Source: Clusia tigrina
Taxonomy: Eukaryota; Arthropoda; Insecta; Diptera; Clusiidae
Length of the DNA stretch: 64,000 nt
Reading direction: 5' to 3'
Assembly: GCA_920105625.2 (NCBI GenBank)
Contig: OV050030.1
Span: 316,879,789-316,943,788 of the forward strand
The notes under the pieces: generated by a model
Database searches by the model: none
Told to the model about the DNA's origin: nothing
Seen by the model: only the letters and a program-made list of their open reading frames with translations
Made by a program: the position numbers and the translations under genes
Shown: positions 10,976-21,709 of the stretch, one piece after another
Numbering within the stretch: the first letter of the stretch is position 1
How the letters are laid out: the number at the start of each line of letters is the position of its first letter

Positions 10976-13220
10976 AGTAGGTCGTTTGGTCGAGTTCTCT
11001 TTAAACGGCGCATGGTGGTTTCTTCTAGATGTAGCAACTCGTTTATTTCTTCGTTATTATGCCCATGCAGTGTATCGTAGTGTTTTGTGGATATCTTTTT
11101 TATTTCTTCGTCAATTCTTGTCATATTTAGTTTGCGGTGTATATCTTCATTTGTTGTGCACCAACCAGACTCTTAATATTTTAGATTGCTGTCTTTGAAT
11201 TGTTTGTATGTGTGACCGCTTTGCCGTTCCCCATACTTGGAGTCCGTACGTCCAAATTGGCTTTATAGTACACTTGTATAGCAGCAACTTGTTGTTAATT
11301 GTGAGTTAAGATTGCTTACCCATTAACCAATATAGTTGCCTAAATTTTTCTTTTATTTGTTTCGTTTTTTGTTTGATGTGGTAGTGCCAATTTAGCTTTG
11401 AGTCCATGTGTATACCAAGGTATTTAGTTGTAGACCCTATTTTTATAACTTTATTGTTTATTTTAGTAGGTATTGGGCTAAATTTTGTGTTAGTTGTAAA
11501 GATTATTTGTACAGTCTTATCTTCATTAATTTTGAAGCACTATTTATCAAACCATTCCTTAACATTCTCTGTGTATATCTGCAGATTTGCAGTCGCAGTA
11601 TTTAGATTTTTGTCAGATGCTAATGCAATTGTGGTATTCAGTTCTTTTGGAAGTGGTATATCTGAGGTAAATATGACATATAGCAGTGGTCCGAAAACAC
11701 TCCCTTGAGGAACTCCAGCTGTTGTAAGATGAATAGACGAACACTCTTCATTATATTTGACGTAAAAGTAACGATCACTAAGATAACTTTCAACAATCAA
11801 ATAGTAGTCAAGTGGCAGCATCGTCTTCAGTTTATGCAGCAGTCCTTTATGCCATACTTTGTCAAATGCTTTTGCAACGTCTAAGAATACAGCAACGCAG
11901 TACCGCTTATATTCTATGTCTGTTTCAATTTTGTTTGTTATACGGTGCATCTGTTGAATTGTTGAATGTAAAGTTGAATATTTTTTAATTTGTAGTGATT
12001 TGTAAATCATACAGCCTTTGTAGTTAGCTGTGTGGTTTTCATTGCAGAGAGCGCATTTAATTTGCTGTTTCATATCGCTTTGGATATTACATTTAATTGT
12101 GCTGTGGTTACCTGCACATTTGACACACACAGGGTCTTTAGTACAATAGTTTTTAGTGTGTCCATATTTTTGGCAATTTGTGCATTGTGGAATAGTTCTT
12201 TTTTGGTGTGGTGGTTCGAAATTTACTTTGCAGTGTAGAAGATGGGTTAAGGAATAGATGTCTTTGTTGTTATCGTTTGGTTTAAGTTCCAGAGAGAATA
12301 AAGGAAGTGGTTGTCTATTTTTTTGCAAGTTGTGAATGTTTAGTACTTCATGTCCTAACTCTGCCAGTTCAGCTATAATGTCGTCTTTTTCCGTTGAGTA
12401 ATGCATATTTCGTAAAATTACCTTAAGTCCACTTTGTTCTTTTGGCTTAAATGTATAATATTTGGTTTCTTTTTGCTTAAGCAATTTTATTATGCTTGTG
12501 TAATGCACAGATTCAGGCGGCTGTATTTTGACTTCGATTTTGTTCAGAGCTTTCATCTCGTAATTTGTATTTGGTAGCTGATTTAGAGCTTTAGTTAGTG
12601 CATTAATATGTTCTACGTTTTGTATATATATGGGTGGTGGTTTTTGAGGATGCTTTGTTATTTGTTTCTGTATGGTTGAATTTGTTTTTGTCCCACTGTT
12701 ATTTTGTTCATCAGTTCTGTCATTTAGTGTTAGTAGTTCGAACCTGTTTGATGTATTTGGAGCGATTGACTTACTCAGCCAATATTCTTTTAGTGTTGCT
12801 TATGTCGCGCTCAGTGGTTTGTTTTTCTGTCTTTTGTTGTTGCTATTTTGGTCCGTTAATTTGTTTGGCGATTGCTTTTCGCGGTTTCGCTTTCGGCTAC
12901 TCTCCGCTGAAGTTTTGTTAGTGTTTCTATTATTTGAGTTTTGTACTTGCGTGTTAATTGTTGCTGTTGTAATTGGTGTTGTTGTGTCAGTAGACATGAT
13001 CATTGCGCTCGAATTTTGCATTCTACTTGTCGCTGTCGCGGCTATGGTTACAGTACAAGCGCTTTGTGTTGTTGTTGTTCTTCCTGATGTTGTGTTTGGT
13101 GGATAATGTTCCATAATAGTAGAGGGTGTCGCGCATTGGACACTCCAAGGTAGTGAAGCATTCGAAGGCAGCGAAAGGACGTTCCCGACAACAAGCAGAT
13201 AAGGACCCCAACAATACAAC
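10976..13220 (-). mobile_element. Jockey-clade LINE with large internal deletion
   Basis: A minus-strand element whose order is ORF1 N-terminus, ORF1 cysteine-rich region, RT fingers/palm, RT C-terminus. The N-terminal part (13112-12800) is Thr/Ser/Asn-rich, as in Jockey ORF1, and is separated by a frameshift near 12795 from EYWLSKSIAPNTSNRFELL. The tail beyond 11540, with interruptions, encodes STTKYLGIHMDSKLNWHYHI and TIKPIWTYGLQVWGTAKRSH, the RT thumb region, ending near 10980. The whole endonuclease is missing. A 5' end near 13.2 kb is inferred from where similarity stops; target-site duplications were not found. Confidence 0.8.
11540..12556 (-). pseudogene. In-frame ORF1-RT fusion within a deleted Jockey copy
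   Basis: A single 338-codon frame. Residues 1-110 match the Jockey ORF1 central region (VILRNMHYSTEKDDI, IAELAELGHEVLNIHNLQ). Residues 120-190 hold the zinc knuckles CTNCQKYGHTKNYC, CVKCAGNHSTIKC and CALCNENHTANYKGC. Immediately after YKSLQIKKYSTL the protein becomes RT: HSTIQQMHRITNKIETDIEY, VAVFLDVAKAFDKVWHKGLL, TTAGVPQGSVFGPLLYVIF. The normal endonuclease and first part of RT, several hundred residues, are absent at the joint. The catalytic FADD box is also deleted: the sequence goes from LNTTIA directly to LASDKN. The protein cannot be an active RT. It may be a deletion product that kept its frame by chance. Confidence 0.85.
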
Positions 13221-13339
13221 TGTAGTACCCTAAGTAGTCCTGTAAACGTTGGCAGCTACTTTTCTTATTATTAGCTTTCTCGTAAGCCCATCAAACGTAG
13301 TATATTTCCTCCTATAACTGATGACTAATAATAATTTTT

Positions 13340-13575
13340 GTTTCCACAGACTTTCCAACTTGCCGTGCTGACTGGCGGGGCAAACGATAACTCGCGCCTC
13401 AGTGGCGACGGCGTCAACTCGCGTCCTAGTGGCGACCACGCCACCTCGCGACACGGTAGCAGAGGCGCCATGCCGCGTCCGCAAGCCAAGGAGATCCCAC
13501 CGCCACAAGAACCAGGGGGTAGCGCCATCTCGCGCCCCAACCTCAGCAGCAGCAGCCACTCCTCAGGAAGAAACA
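13340..13575 (+). other. GC-rich exon-like island
   Basis: About 235 bp of GC-rich sequence stands out sharply from AT-rich flanks. It is preceded by a good splice acceptor (TTTTTGTTTCCACAG, ending 13348). The frame after it is open (TFQLAVLTGGANDNSRLSGD, then GSRGAMPRPQAKEIPPPQEP, SAISRPNLSSSSHSSGRNK) and continues to a stop near 13613. Internal imperfect repeats of about 27 bp (AACTCGCG...AGTGGCGAC) produce the SR-SGD pattern. No family was recognised. It may be an exon of an unidentified gene or a coding piece of a GC-rich mobile element. Confidence 0.35.
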
Positions 13576-13845
13576 AGCTATTGTTTTCTAATTGCTTAAT
13601 TTTGTATATTTGAGTTGGCATTAACGATTGGAGTTTCCACTCTTTCATTATTTTATATGCTGTTGCGATCGTACAATTCATATGAAATAGAAGGAGTGTA
13701 TGGATTCGGAAAAAATAACTATCCAGTCACGAAATTTTTTTATATATATATTTTTTTTCTGAATATAATTATATGTTCGCTTTTGGAAAATTATATTTAT
13801 GGTTCTTCTATTTCTATATTTTAGTTAACATTTTATTGTGATACC

Positions 13846-14263
13846 AGGCGCATACGATTCATAACTTCTATCGAGGTCGTATCGAGTTGCGCGAATAAAA
13901 CAGCAAACGATTAATTGGTATATTTGGTAGCACTGTTTTAACTGTTTTTTTAACATTTACTTTTTTATATTTTTTATACAAACTCATAATTTGAAAATAA
14001 TTTAAATCAGCACAATAACAATATTAAAAATAAAAAACAAAATCCAAAGATTAATTTTTGTTTTCTTTAAATTTAATAAGCTAAAATATAATAAATCCCA
14101 AGGAAATTTGTATGGGTAATTTTTAATCTCGTTGGTTTTCAAGCAATTTTTAATTTGGAAGCACTTTCTATCGAGGATAAAAAAATTCGCTCGTTTCATC
14201 CAATAACTTTTTCCATACAAAAGTCTGTCCTATCCTCGATAGAGTGGCGAATCCATTGCGCCT
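13846..14263. mobile_element. Non-autonomous DNA transposon (MITE-like), copy 1
   Basis: A 418-bp non-coding element with imperfect terminal inverted repeats: the left end AGGCGCATACGATTC...CTATCGAGG matches the reverse complement of the right end AGGCGCAATGGATTC...CTATCGAGG. It is about 85-90% similar by eye to 20279-20683 over its length, including ACAGCAAACGA, TTTAATCTCGTTGG and CTTTTTCCATACAAAAGTCT. No transposase is encoded. A clear target-site duplication was not found for this copy. Confidence 0.8.
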
Positions 14264-14942
14264 ATTATCAAGAAACGTTGCAAAACTTTCTTTCTGTTTC
14301 ATACTGTGGTAACATACACATTACTTGGTAGCTTCTGTTGGAGTGGTAGTTGTGGACGTCCTTGGTATTCGAGTAAGCTTCACATAGAAAAGTTGAGTGC
14401 GATTAAAATTCTGATTTTAATTGGTACAGCTACGCACTAATTTGGAAATTCCTTCCTTACCCAGGTGTGAATAAAATTAGTTAACAGCAACGGTGTTTAC
14501 GGAGAAGATATAAAAAGCAAGAGATAAACTAAACTTAACATTAAGAAAACTATATATACAAGTTCGAAGAAAATTTAAAAAAGAGAAGAACATCGGTCAA
14601 ATTGAAATGTTCGAGTGTGAAGATGCTGAACTAAAAAGTGGAACAGGGCGCAGGATACATATAATAAATTAAGAACGACGATGCCATATCCGCGTTTGGG
14701 TATTCAACCATTGAAGGAAACTATAACATCGAATCAATTTATTAATACCGATTCAATTGCAGCAACTGGTGGTTCAAACACATTGTGGGTGAATAAATGC
14801 CTGAAAATTACAACAGATGGAGTTGCCACCTCAAATCCAACAAGAATCATCATTCAAAAGAACGTAGCCTAATTTTCTGACTAATATATCAAATATTTTT
14901 GTTATGACAGCCATTTAAAACACATTACTACTTTTCATAAAA
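14264..14942. other. No gene recognised
   Basis: A short plus-strand frame at 14681-14872 begins with an ATG (MPYPRLGIQPLKETI...) but matches nothing I know. The rest is AT-rich intergenic sequence. Confidence 0.4.
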
Positions 14943-15290
14943 ATGAAAAAAGTGAATTTCGTGTGCCCATTAAAAACTATTTTCCCGCGAAAAACCCATC
15001 AGGCAAACTAAACAGGAGCTAAATTCTTTACCTCATCACTGGTTTATTCACAAAACAAATGGTCGACCAATTGACGTCACCACACCAGAAATGGTAGATA
15101 AAATCCACGGTATGATAAAGCTATCCACAAGAAGAGTGCCGTGTTTGCTCACAATTAACAGCACGGAATCTCGTTTGATAACTTCAAAGTGTTTGGTGAT
15201 GTTCAATCGCAACCGCAATGAGTTTTTGCGCCGTTTCGTAACCGTGGACGAAACATAGTTTCATCACATGAGTATTTTTTACTTTAAAAT
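14943..15290 (+). pseudogene. mariner transposase, internally deleted N-terminal half
   Basis: Allowing frame changes, the plus strand gives a start (ATG 14943) then EFRVPIKNYFP, KQELNSLPHHWF, NGRPIDVTTPEMVDKIHGMI, RRVPCLLTINSTESRLITSK, MFNRNRNEFLRRFVTVDET. The last motif, FVTVDETW, carries the first catalytic aspartate of mariner transposases; here the tryptophan codon is TAG. Between helix-turn-helix segments the usual paired-domain middle is missing (TRR joins VPCLL directly). The second and third aspartates are absent. Distinct from the minus-strand copy at 21 kb. Confidence 0.8.
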
Positions 15291-15767
15291 AAAGTCAATT
15301 CCATCCTTTTCAATATCTATTTCAATATAACGTATATAAATAATTCGCTTCTGATTATACACTAAAATTGAATATCATTGATCATATCATTCTTATATAT
15401 TATAACTGTTAACAAACAACAAAACAAAATCGTTACCCTTGGGAAATATGACAACTTCATCATCATCTATTTTACACTTCGTCTACAAGGCAGAAATTAG
15501 CTATGGTTTTTCTTTCTCTCTCAAGATACACAGGAACGACCCGCTGAGTGCTAAAAAAGAACATCATAAAAAATCCCCAGCATTAGCCTTTGTGGAAAAC
15601 CCGAAACAACCTGAAGGCAACGATTTCGTTAAAATAAGTGTTTGTCTACCTCTGAGTTTGTTGGGGAATTCTTCGGAGACGTAAACGTCGAAGACGACGG
15701 CATAGCAGAATCCCTATTGACGGATAAGGAGGATGCTATGTGGACTTGATGACATGTCACTGCCTGA
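15291..15767. other. No gene recognised
   Basis: AT-rich and one ambiguous short frame at 15439-15684 (plus). Nothing assigned. Confidence 0.4.
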
Positions 15768-16085
15768 ACGACTGATATTTTGTGTCCTAAGTTGGCTGAT
15801 TATATACGTCAATTGTCCTCAACAAATGGAACAAGGTTGCTCATTGGATATGATTTCACTGTTTCTCCAAATTAGCTTAAGATTTTGTGATCGTCCTCTA
15901 ATCCGTTATACCAAGCCGATATATTGAGACGTATGCAAAGTTGACTAATTCTATACGTCTGATATTTTGCGTCTTATGCTAAGCGGACTGATTCTATACG
16001 TCCACCAACTTTGAATATGCCATTGTCGTCAAAGAACGAAACAAGGCTGGTTAATTTGAAGTAATTTCATTATTTATCCATATTG
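15768..16085. repeat. Diverged tandem duplication, about 190-bp period
   Basis: The words CTGATATTTTG(T/C)GTC, GGCTGATTATATACGTC / GACTGATTCTATACGTC, and GTC(C/G)TCAA..AA(T/C)G(G/A)AACAAGG(T/C)TG recur in the same order in 15768-15880 and 15957-16085. Confidence 0.55.
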
Positions 16086-16214
16086 TATTTTAGGAGTTTA
16101 GAGTTTGTCCTTATTTAGTTTCTAGTGTCAGCTTCTCGGTTAGGTTCGCTCAATCACATTTTGTTCCGCTATCCTATTGATACGCTCTCACCGCATACAA
16201 ACTCATACGCAGCC

Positions 16215-16375
16215 GCAGCACAGTTAAAACATTTTTGAAACTTCCTAAAAGTTGGAGAGAAGCTCGTGTAAATCTCATACCCAAGGCAGAGTAGGAGTCC
16301 CAATCTAAGCCCAAGGAATATGGACTAATCTGTCCTCCTTTCTAATAAAACCCCTGGAAACGTAACTTAATCTTC
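16215..16375 (+). pseudogene. LOA/R1-group LINE RT scrap
   Basis: The frame encodes KTFLKLPKSWREARVNLIPK followed by KEYGLICPPF, corresponding to the W..ARV.FIPK.GK......YRPI.LTSF segment of LOA/R1-group RT. Stops interrupt it. It is probably part of the same decayed plus-strand element seen at 17.4-18.6 kb. Confidence 0.6.
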
Positions 16376-16427
16376 ATATAAGGAGTTTTATAAATTCTAC
16401 TTTTGTATCCAAATCACAAACGTTTAT

Positions 16428-16535
16428 TGTTGATATTATGCTAAAATCAGAGATTATGCTAATATCAGAGACTCATGTTGATATTATGCTAATATCAGAG
16501 ACTCAGCATTGACATTATGCTAATATCAGAGGTTC
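16428..16535. repeat. Minisatellite, about 30-bp unit
   Basis: Four imperfect copies of GTTGATATTATGCTAATATCAGAGACTCA, the first one shortened and the last with GCATTGACATT variation. Confidence 0.85.
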
Positions 16536-16889
16536 ATTTCACCAATTTCTTAAAAATTGGCCAATGCCGCCGTATACGAGTATAGCACACAAATCACTCA
16601 GCGGGGCACCTGCTATTATTATAAACAACGGGATTAAGCATACAGTACAAGAATAGTATTAAGCGATTAGTAGTTACATATGTCCCAGATGAACATAGTG
16701 ATCTTACGATAACATAAGAATATTCACCTCAAAGACACTCCAACTTGAGAAGTTCTATAGCAGGTGTGTTGACCGGTGTTCCTAGAAACAGTGTTGAAGT
16801 GGCATCATCTTTCGATTTCTAATCAGACCATCCCTCTATTATTGTAGCTGTAGGATCCAACGCACATTAAAACTATACTCGTATACATT

Positions 16890-17340
16890 ACACAATAAGC
16901 TCAAAAAGTGGTTTCAAGTTAAAGAGAATATTTGTGACACGTTATTCCTGGATATATCGCTTAAAACACCCCGACATATTGAGGAAGCGCAGGCCAGAGT
17001 ATTGGGTCCTGTACTTTATAGTAGTTTTAGGGCACACTACCATATAGCATTTAGTTGTGGGGCGCCGCAGAGTAGGCTAATATAAATATTTTTAAAAGAT
17101 TCCAAGTAAAATTATTACGGATAATTGTCAAAACACCATGGTTTGTCAGTACCGAGAAACTACAGAATATACCTTAAAATACCGACAGTCCACGAGGAAA
17201 TAAAAACATATAGCACTAAATATTGGTCGTGTCAAAGTACATATTCTAATGTACTAAGTCTAAATCTGCTGGAGTCAACGCATTCACGAGCTCATTTAAA
17301 CGAGCGGAACTCTTGGACTGCGTTTAGCAAAGACATGTTA
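16890..17340 (+). pseudogene. Jockey-clade LINE RT scraps
   Basis: Fragments read VKENICDTLFLDIS, then EEAQARVLGPVLYSSF (the normal motif being VPQGSVLGPVLYSLF), and after a gap LRIIVKTPWFVSTEKLQN, IPTVHEEIKTYSTKYW, SNVLSLNLLESTHSR, the C-terminal tail typical of Jockey ORF2. The RT catalytic box is missing between the two pieces. This interrupts the LOA/R1 fragments on either side, consistent with one element inserted in the other. Confidence 0.6.
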
Positions 17341-17439
17341 TTATTTCCTTTCATATGCAGTAATAGTATATAAAACATTATTGTAAAAATATATCTTTCG
17401 CATGTTTATATTGTAATATATTATTGAACTTGAAATAGC

Positions 17440-17640
17440 AGAAGAATCAGTTGGCAACAAGGAATACCAACTGGCTCTGCTGCTAGATATCGAGGGACAT
17501 TCAACAATGTATGATCTGAAGCTTCCATAAGGCACTGACTCAGTAGTGCCAAAATAAATTCTCAAATTAAAAAGATTGTCAATAGAGGTACGCCACAAGG
17601 TGGTGTGTCAAGGTGTAGAGTGCCATAAAGCAGAGAATGA
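17440..17640 (+). pseudogene. LOA/R1-group LINE RT palm scrap
   Basis: The frame gives EYQLALLLDIEGHSTM, corresponding to the ALLAFLDIEGAFDNV catalytic motif A, and 80 bp later SIEVRHKVVCQGVECHK in place of VxRGVPQGGVLSPLLW; the other frame shows NRGTPQGGVSRCRVP. Strongly decayed. Confidence 0.6.
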
Positions 17641-17859
17641 AAAGAAACAACTGAAAATTATAATTTATGTATTAGATTATATTTCTGTCTGCTTTGCTCG
17701 TGCAGCCACATAAAATAGAAACAGACACGAATATAAAAGCGGAGTTCACAAGAAATTATTCGAAATTGTATTTCGTTTGTTGCGCGGACAATAAAAAATA
17801 GAAACTTTAGCATTATTGAAAAGTTGAATAACCCACATACCTTCATTATTCACTCAGTA

Positions 17860-18650
17860 TTCTGTCTCAATGCCATGAATACGGTCCCGGCGTGGATCCC
17901 TCCAAAATAGAGGTTATGCTTTTTACTAAGAAGTATAAAATACAGCATTTGACCTTACCCAAACATGATGGTACCTCACTTTGTTTAAGAAATTGTAAGT
18001 AGTGTTAGTCCTGGATCCCAGATGTGGAAAACCATTATAGCAGAAAGGGTTCGGAAAGCCTTTTGTGATCTTGAATTCTGCAGAATTTCCCTTTGACCAA
18101 GATGGAGGCTTCAACCCCGATGTCCTGGTTTTACTCAACAGTGGCTCATCCGAATCTTTTGTATGCCACTGTCATTGAGGTTAATCTGATACCTCTTTAT
18201 AAAGTCAGAAGAACGGTGGCCATAATGATAATTGGGACTCTTCCTACTACCTCCACGAAAACTATGTTTGCAATATTTCATTGGCTGCCCAGCACACTTC
18301 TGGTCAAACAACGAAACCAGTGCACAGCAGCAAGACTCAGTGAAATATACCGCTACCCAGGTTAGACCTGGACCACACTAGCTTCTGAAATCAAGATACG
18401 TCTGTACAAACACACACACGTAGACTATATTTCCCTCGACTCCCAACTTTTTCCCTAGCATCGAGAAATGATTAGAAGATAAGGCGGGAACTGACCTATC
18501 AATTGACACTGGTGGCTCTAAACTAGAGAACAAAGTCGGTTGCGTTATTTTATGTGATCTCCCCTACTCACAGTTGGTATTCTCTTAACATCAGTAAAAT
18601 GGAATATCAAACAACACTACACGGAGGACGCAAAGGCAGCAATCACAGAC
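17860..18650 (+). pseudogene. LOA/R1-group LINE RT thumb and RNase H remnant
   Basis: In order the plus strand gives DPSKIEVMLFTKKYKIQHL, LPKHDGTSLCL, the tail motif KVRRTVAIMIIGTLPTTSTK, FHWLPSTLLVKQRNQCTAAR LSEI, and near 18500 DTGGSKLENKVGCVILCDLP, where the family has YTDGSK...GCGVF at the start of RNase H. The TDG catalytic aspartate site is altered. Frameshifts and a stop near 18000 break it. The RNase H trace, together with the RT type, favours the LOA group over R1. Confidence 0.7.
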
Positions 18651-18659
18651 AAGTCAAAT

Positions 18660-20190
18660 CTTTCTAGTATTGAACTTGCACTTAGGTTTTGTATTAACAA
18701 AAGCGGAGATAGACGCGTCATCACCGAACTTATTTTCAAATATGAACACTTTAATAAACACGAGTTCACTTATTTCTGGTAATGGAGAGCTTCTCAGTTT
18801 TTGATGTTTAACAGATTTAACTTGGTGGCAATCTACCAATACTGCATAAAACGCTGTTAGGTTGAGTCGCATAAGGTCAATATTAAAATTCGTTCATCAC
18901 AGTCACTTCAATATGCTTACTTTATAAGTGAACAATCAACGAATGGAAACTTAAAAAATTATAGAATTTTGAAGAAGTTTAGCCGCTGCAGAATTGTGGA
19001 GTCATGAGCTAACCACATGTGAACGCTTATATATATGGAAACAGTTTTTCGAACCTCTGAAGACAGAATCAAAATTATCGTTCAGAGGATACCCCAACTC
19101 TCTTGGAAAATTTAAACCAGATCTAAAATCTAAAATACGTCCCATTCATGCAACAATATGGCTTAAAGACATACGACTGCTTCCAAGGAACAATGCCGCA
19201 TCATTGCGAGTTAAGGCCTAATAGCACTGCAGAACTACTAGTAGTTTTTGATGTGTCTTGTCGCACCACTTAGCAGATCTACTTGAATAGCATCCAATTC
19301 ATTGGCCCAATCTTGTAGAAGAAGCTTTTTAATATGCTTATGTTTTCGTAAAAATGTATAGACAAGTGATTGTTGATATTAGAAATCGTAAATAAACCAT
19401 ATATATGCTCTCAACGTGCCATTGGTCTGATTGCAACTTGTACCTTCAGAAAATTAACAAGGAGAAGTGTGCGTAAATGAATTACAATTCGGTATGAAGG
19501 GGAGTGATGAACACCACAACATAACAGTCAACACAATAGTGATTATTTAAACTAGGCCGAATCATGAACTGCATACCCGGGACAGAGTATCATGTCAGAG
19601 TTGTCGACATTCGCATCCAGAGGCATGATACGAAGCTCAATTCACAAGCATGACCTATCTAACTTCTTAAAAGTATTTTCTATGTGGCTGAGTTTTTGCT
19701 TTATTGCACAGTTTCCCAGTATTGGTCACTTACTTACTCGATAAAAATACTAGTGTATAAAAATCTCTTCCCTAATTGTAATAGAAACCTATTGTAATAG
19801 AATAATCACTTTTCTGAAGAGCTAAGCAGTAACTCCTCTTTAACAATCACTTTTACTTTTTTCGAATAAAATATTGCCGGGCGGAAAAACACTTTCAGCT
19901 ACAAATATGTATGTACGTATAACTATATTATTATATTAGTACAAATATAAAATTACAAAATTTTCTCAGTACACAGATATGTTAATATTATTACGTAATT
20001 GCCCTCCTGATAATTTGTACTACTCTTACTCTCGGATTCGGACCGCTGGATTTTGTAACAATTAAAATTAGAACAATTTGCTTTAATGCTATTCACCAAA
20101 TTCGTCTTGGCTTAAAGTTTGCTTTGCACTACAATTATTTATTTCCTTCCCCTTTAACTGCACCTGTTACTACTACGATGTACCATCGGC
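18660..20190. other. No gene recognised
   Basis: Short open frames on both strands (18654-18872 minus, 18994-19221 plus) show no known domain. AT-rich background. Confidence 0.4.
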
Positions 20191-20194
20191 TACG

Positions 20195-20845
20195 ATCGCT
20201 ATTCGACTTCTTGTTGCTAATACGATGTTCATTTTGCTGCTACTACCACTGGTCAACTGCTGCTGCTACTACGATATTAGGCGTAATCGATTCGTATCTT
20301 GTGTCGAGCTCGTATCGAGTTGTGCGAATAAAACAGCAAACGAGTAAGTGGTTATACTTGGCAGCACTTTTTCAACTGTTTTTTAAAAATTTACTTTTTT
20401 TATATTATTTACACAAACTCAATATAATATAATATTAAAAATCAAAAAACGAAATCCAGATTTCTTTTGTTTCTTTAAATTTAATCAGCTAAAATATAAA
20501 AAATCCCAAGAAAATTTGTATGCGTAATTTTTAATCTCGTTGGGTTTCAAGCAATTTTCATTTTGGAAGGATCTAGCGAGGATAGAAAAACTCGCTCGTT
20601 TTATCCGAGTTTAATTTACCCGATAACTTTTTCCATACAAAAGTCTGTCCTATCCTCGATAGAGTGGAGAATCGAATACGCATATTCACTTTGCTACTGG
20701 TTAACCGCTTGGTGCCAATACGATGTTCACTCTGCCCCTGTCACTTGATAACTGATCTTGCCAATACGACCGCTGGCTCTGCTATTATCACTTGTCCACC
20801 GCTTGCTGCCAATACAATGTTCACTCTGCCACTTGTTAACTTTAA
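20195..20845. repeat. Minisatellite split by a MITE-like insertion
   Basis: Diverged copies of a unit of about 40 bp (TTGCTGCCAATACGATGTTCACTCTGCC-ACTGGTTAACCGC) occur at 20205-20278 and at 20684-20845. The 405-bp element at 20279-20683 sits between them. Confidence 0.7.
20279..20683. mobile_element. Non-autonomous DNA transposon (MITE-like), copy 2
   Basis: Left end AGGCGTAATCGATTC matches the reverse complement of the right end, ATGCGTATTCGATTC; the right end continues with the same CTATCGAGG as copy 1. The trinucleotide ATT flanks both sides (20276-20278 and 20684-20686), and removing the element restores the minisatellite word ACGAT-ATTCACT, so a 3-bp target-site duplication is likely. 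Superfamily not determined. Confidence 0.8.
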
Positions 20846-20977
20846 CAGATCAACAGCTTCCATTGTAAATAATTTTTTGTTAATCAAAGTCTGCTTCCTA
20901 TTCGTTGGCCAATATATTCGTTCTCCAGTGCTTAAATGCTTGAAGTTGTTAGCTTTTAGGGATCCAAGTAGAGTTAT

Positions 20978-21549
20978 ATAGGGTTTTTCAATAGGGACGG
21001 GAAGAAGTTAAAATGGAATAAAACAAGTTGTCTGTGATGAGATATCAACAAATTTTGTTGTTTTTTTTTTAAGGCATGGGTAATATCGACTTTGAGGCCA
21101 CTAGTCATTTGAAGTTTATTTGCATAGACCTGCGACTTAAGGAAACCCCACAAGAAAAAATTTAACGAGGTCACATCCAATGATTCCGGTAGCCAGTTGA
21201 AGTCCTTTGCGTGAAATAAATATGCCCTTAAAGTGTTCGTGAAGAATTTCCATTTTCGCATCAGCTGTATGGCACATAGCGCTGTCCTGATGGATCCATT
21301 GCAACTTAGTGTACATCGTGTAGATTGGCATCGTCCCAAATCCGGAAATGTTGCTTATTGACGTACACGTTCATCCACAAGAGGGCTTCGTCGCTGAGGT
21401 GGATTTTTTTTATTTTTATATCTATTTTACCATTTGCACTTACTGCTCGACTGAAGTATTAAAACAGAAAAATTAACCACAGATAAAACAACATGGCCGC
21501 CATGAACCGTCAAAAACTGTCTGTCCCTATTGGAAAACCCTCCCTGTAT
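20978..21549 (-). mobile_element. mariner-like element, deletion derivative with TIRs
   Basis: Ends AGGGTTTTTCAATAGGGACGG (left) and the reverse complement of CTGTCCCTATTGGAAAACCCT (right) are near-identical inverted repeats, flanked by TA. The minus strand inside encodes DEALLWMNVYVNKQHFRIWD, then KLQWIHQDSAMCHTADAKME, HEHFKGIFISRKG, and in another frame FNWLPESLDVTSLNFFLWGF, KSQVYANKLQMTSGLK. QDSAMCHTA contains the second catalytic aspartate; the third (normally D in SPDLTxxDFFLWG) reads N. Two frameshifts and loss of the N-terminal half leave an element of about 570 bp instead of the usual 1.3 kb. Confidence 0.85.
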
Positions 21550-21709
21550 ATACTGCCATAATTCTTTGAACGTCGATAACGTGTCCTATATGCTCTTTTC
21601 GTTCCTTTGTATTCCCTTCAATTACTATAGGCGCTGCAAAACCATAGCTTTCTTTTGAACGTAGCTTTTTTTTTGTCTATGACACGGCTGACCTACTCGT
21701 GGGAACTTT

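Noticed and set aside
12634..13106. Plus-strand hydrophobic open frames that look like membrane proteins
   Set aside because: Antisense of the Thr/Asn-rich Jockey ORF1; the hydrophobicity is a by-product of reverse complementing those codons.
16428..16535. CRISPR-like array
   Set aside because: Units are contiguous minisatellite copies without unique spacers, in a eukaryotic context.
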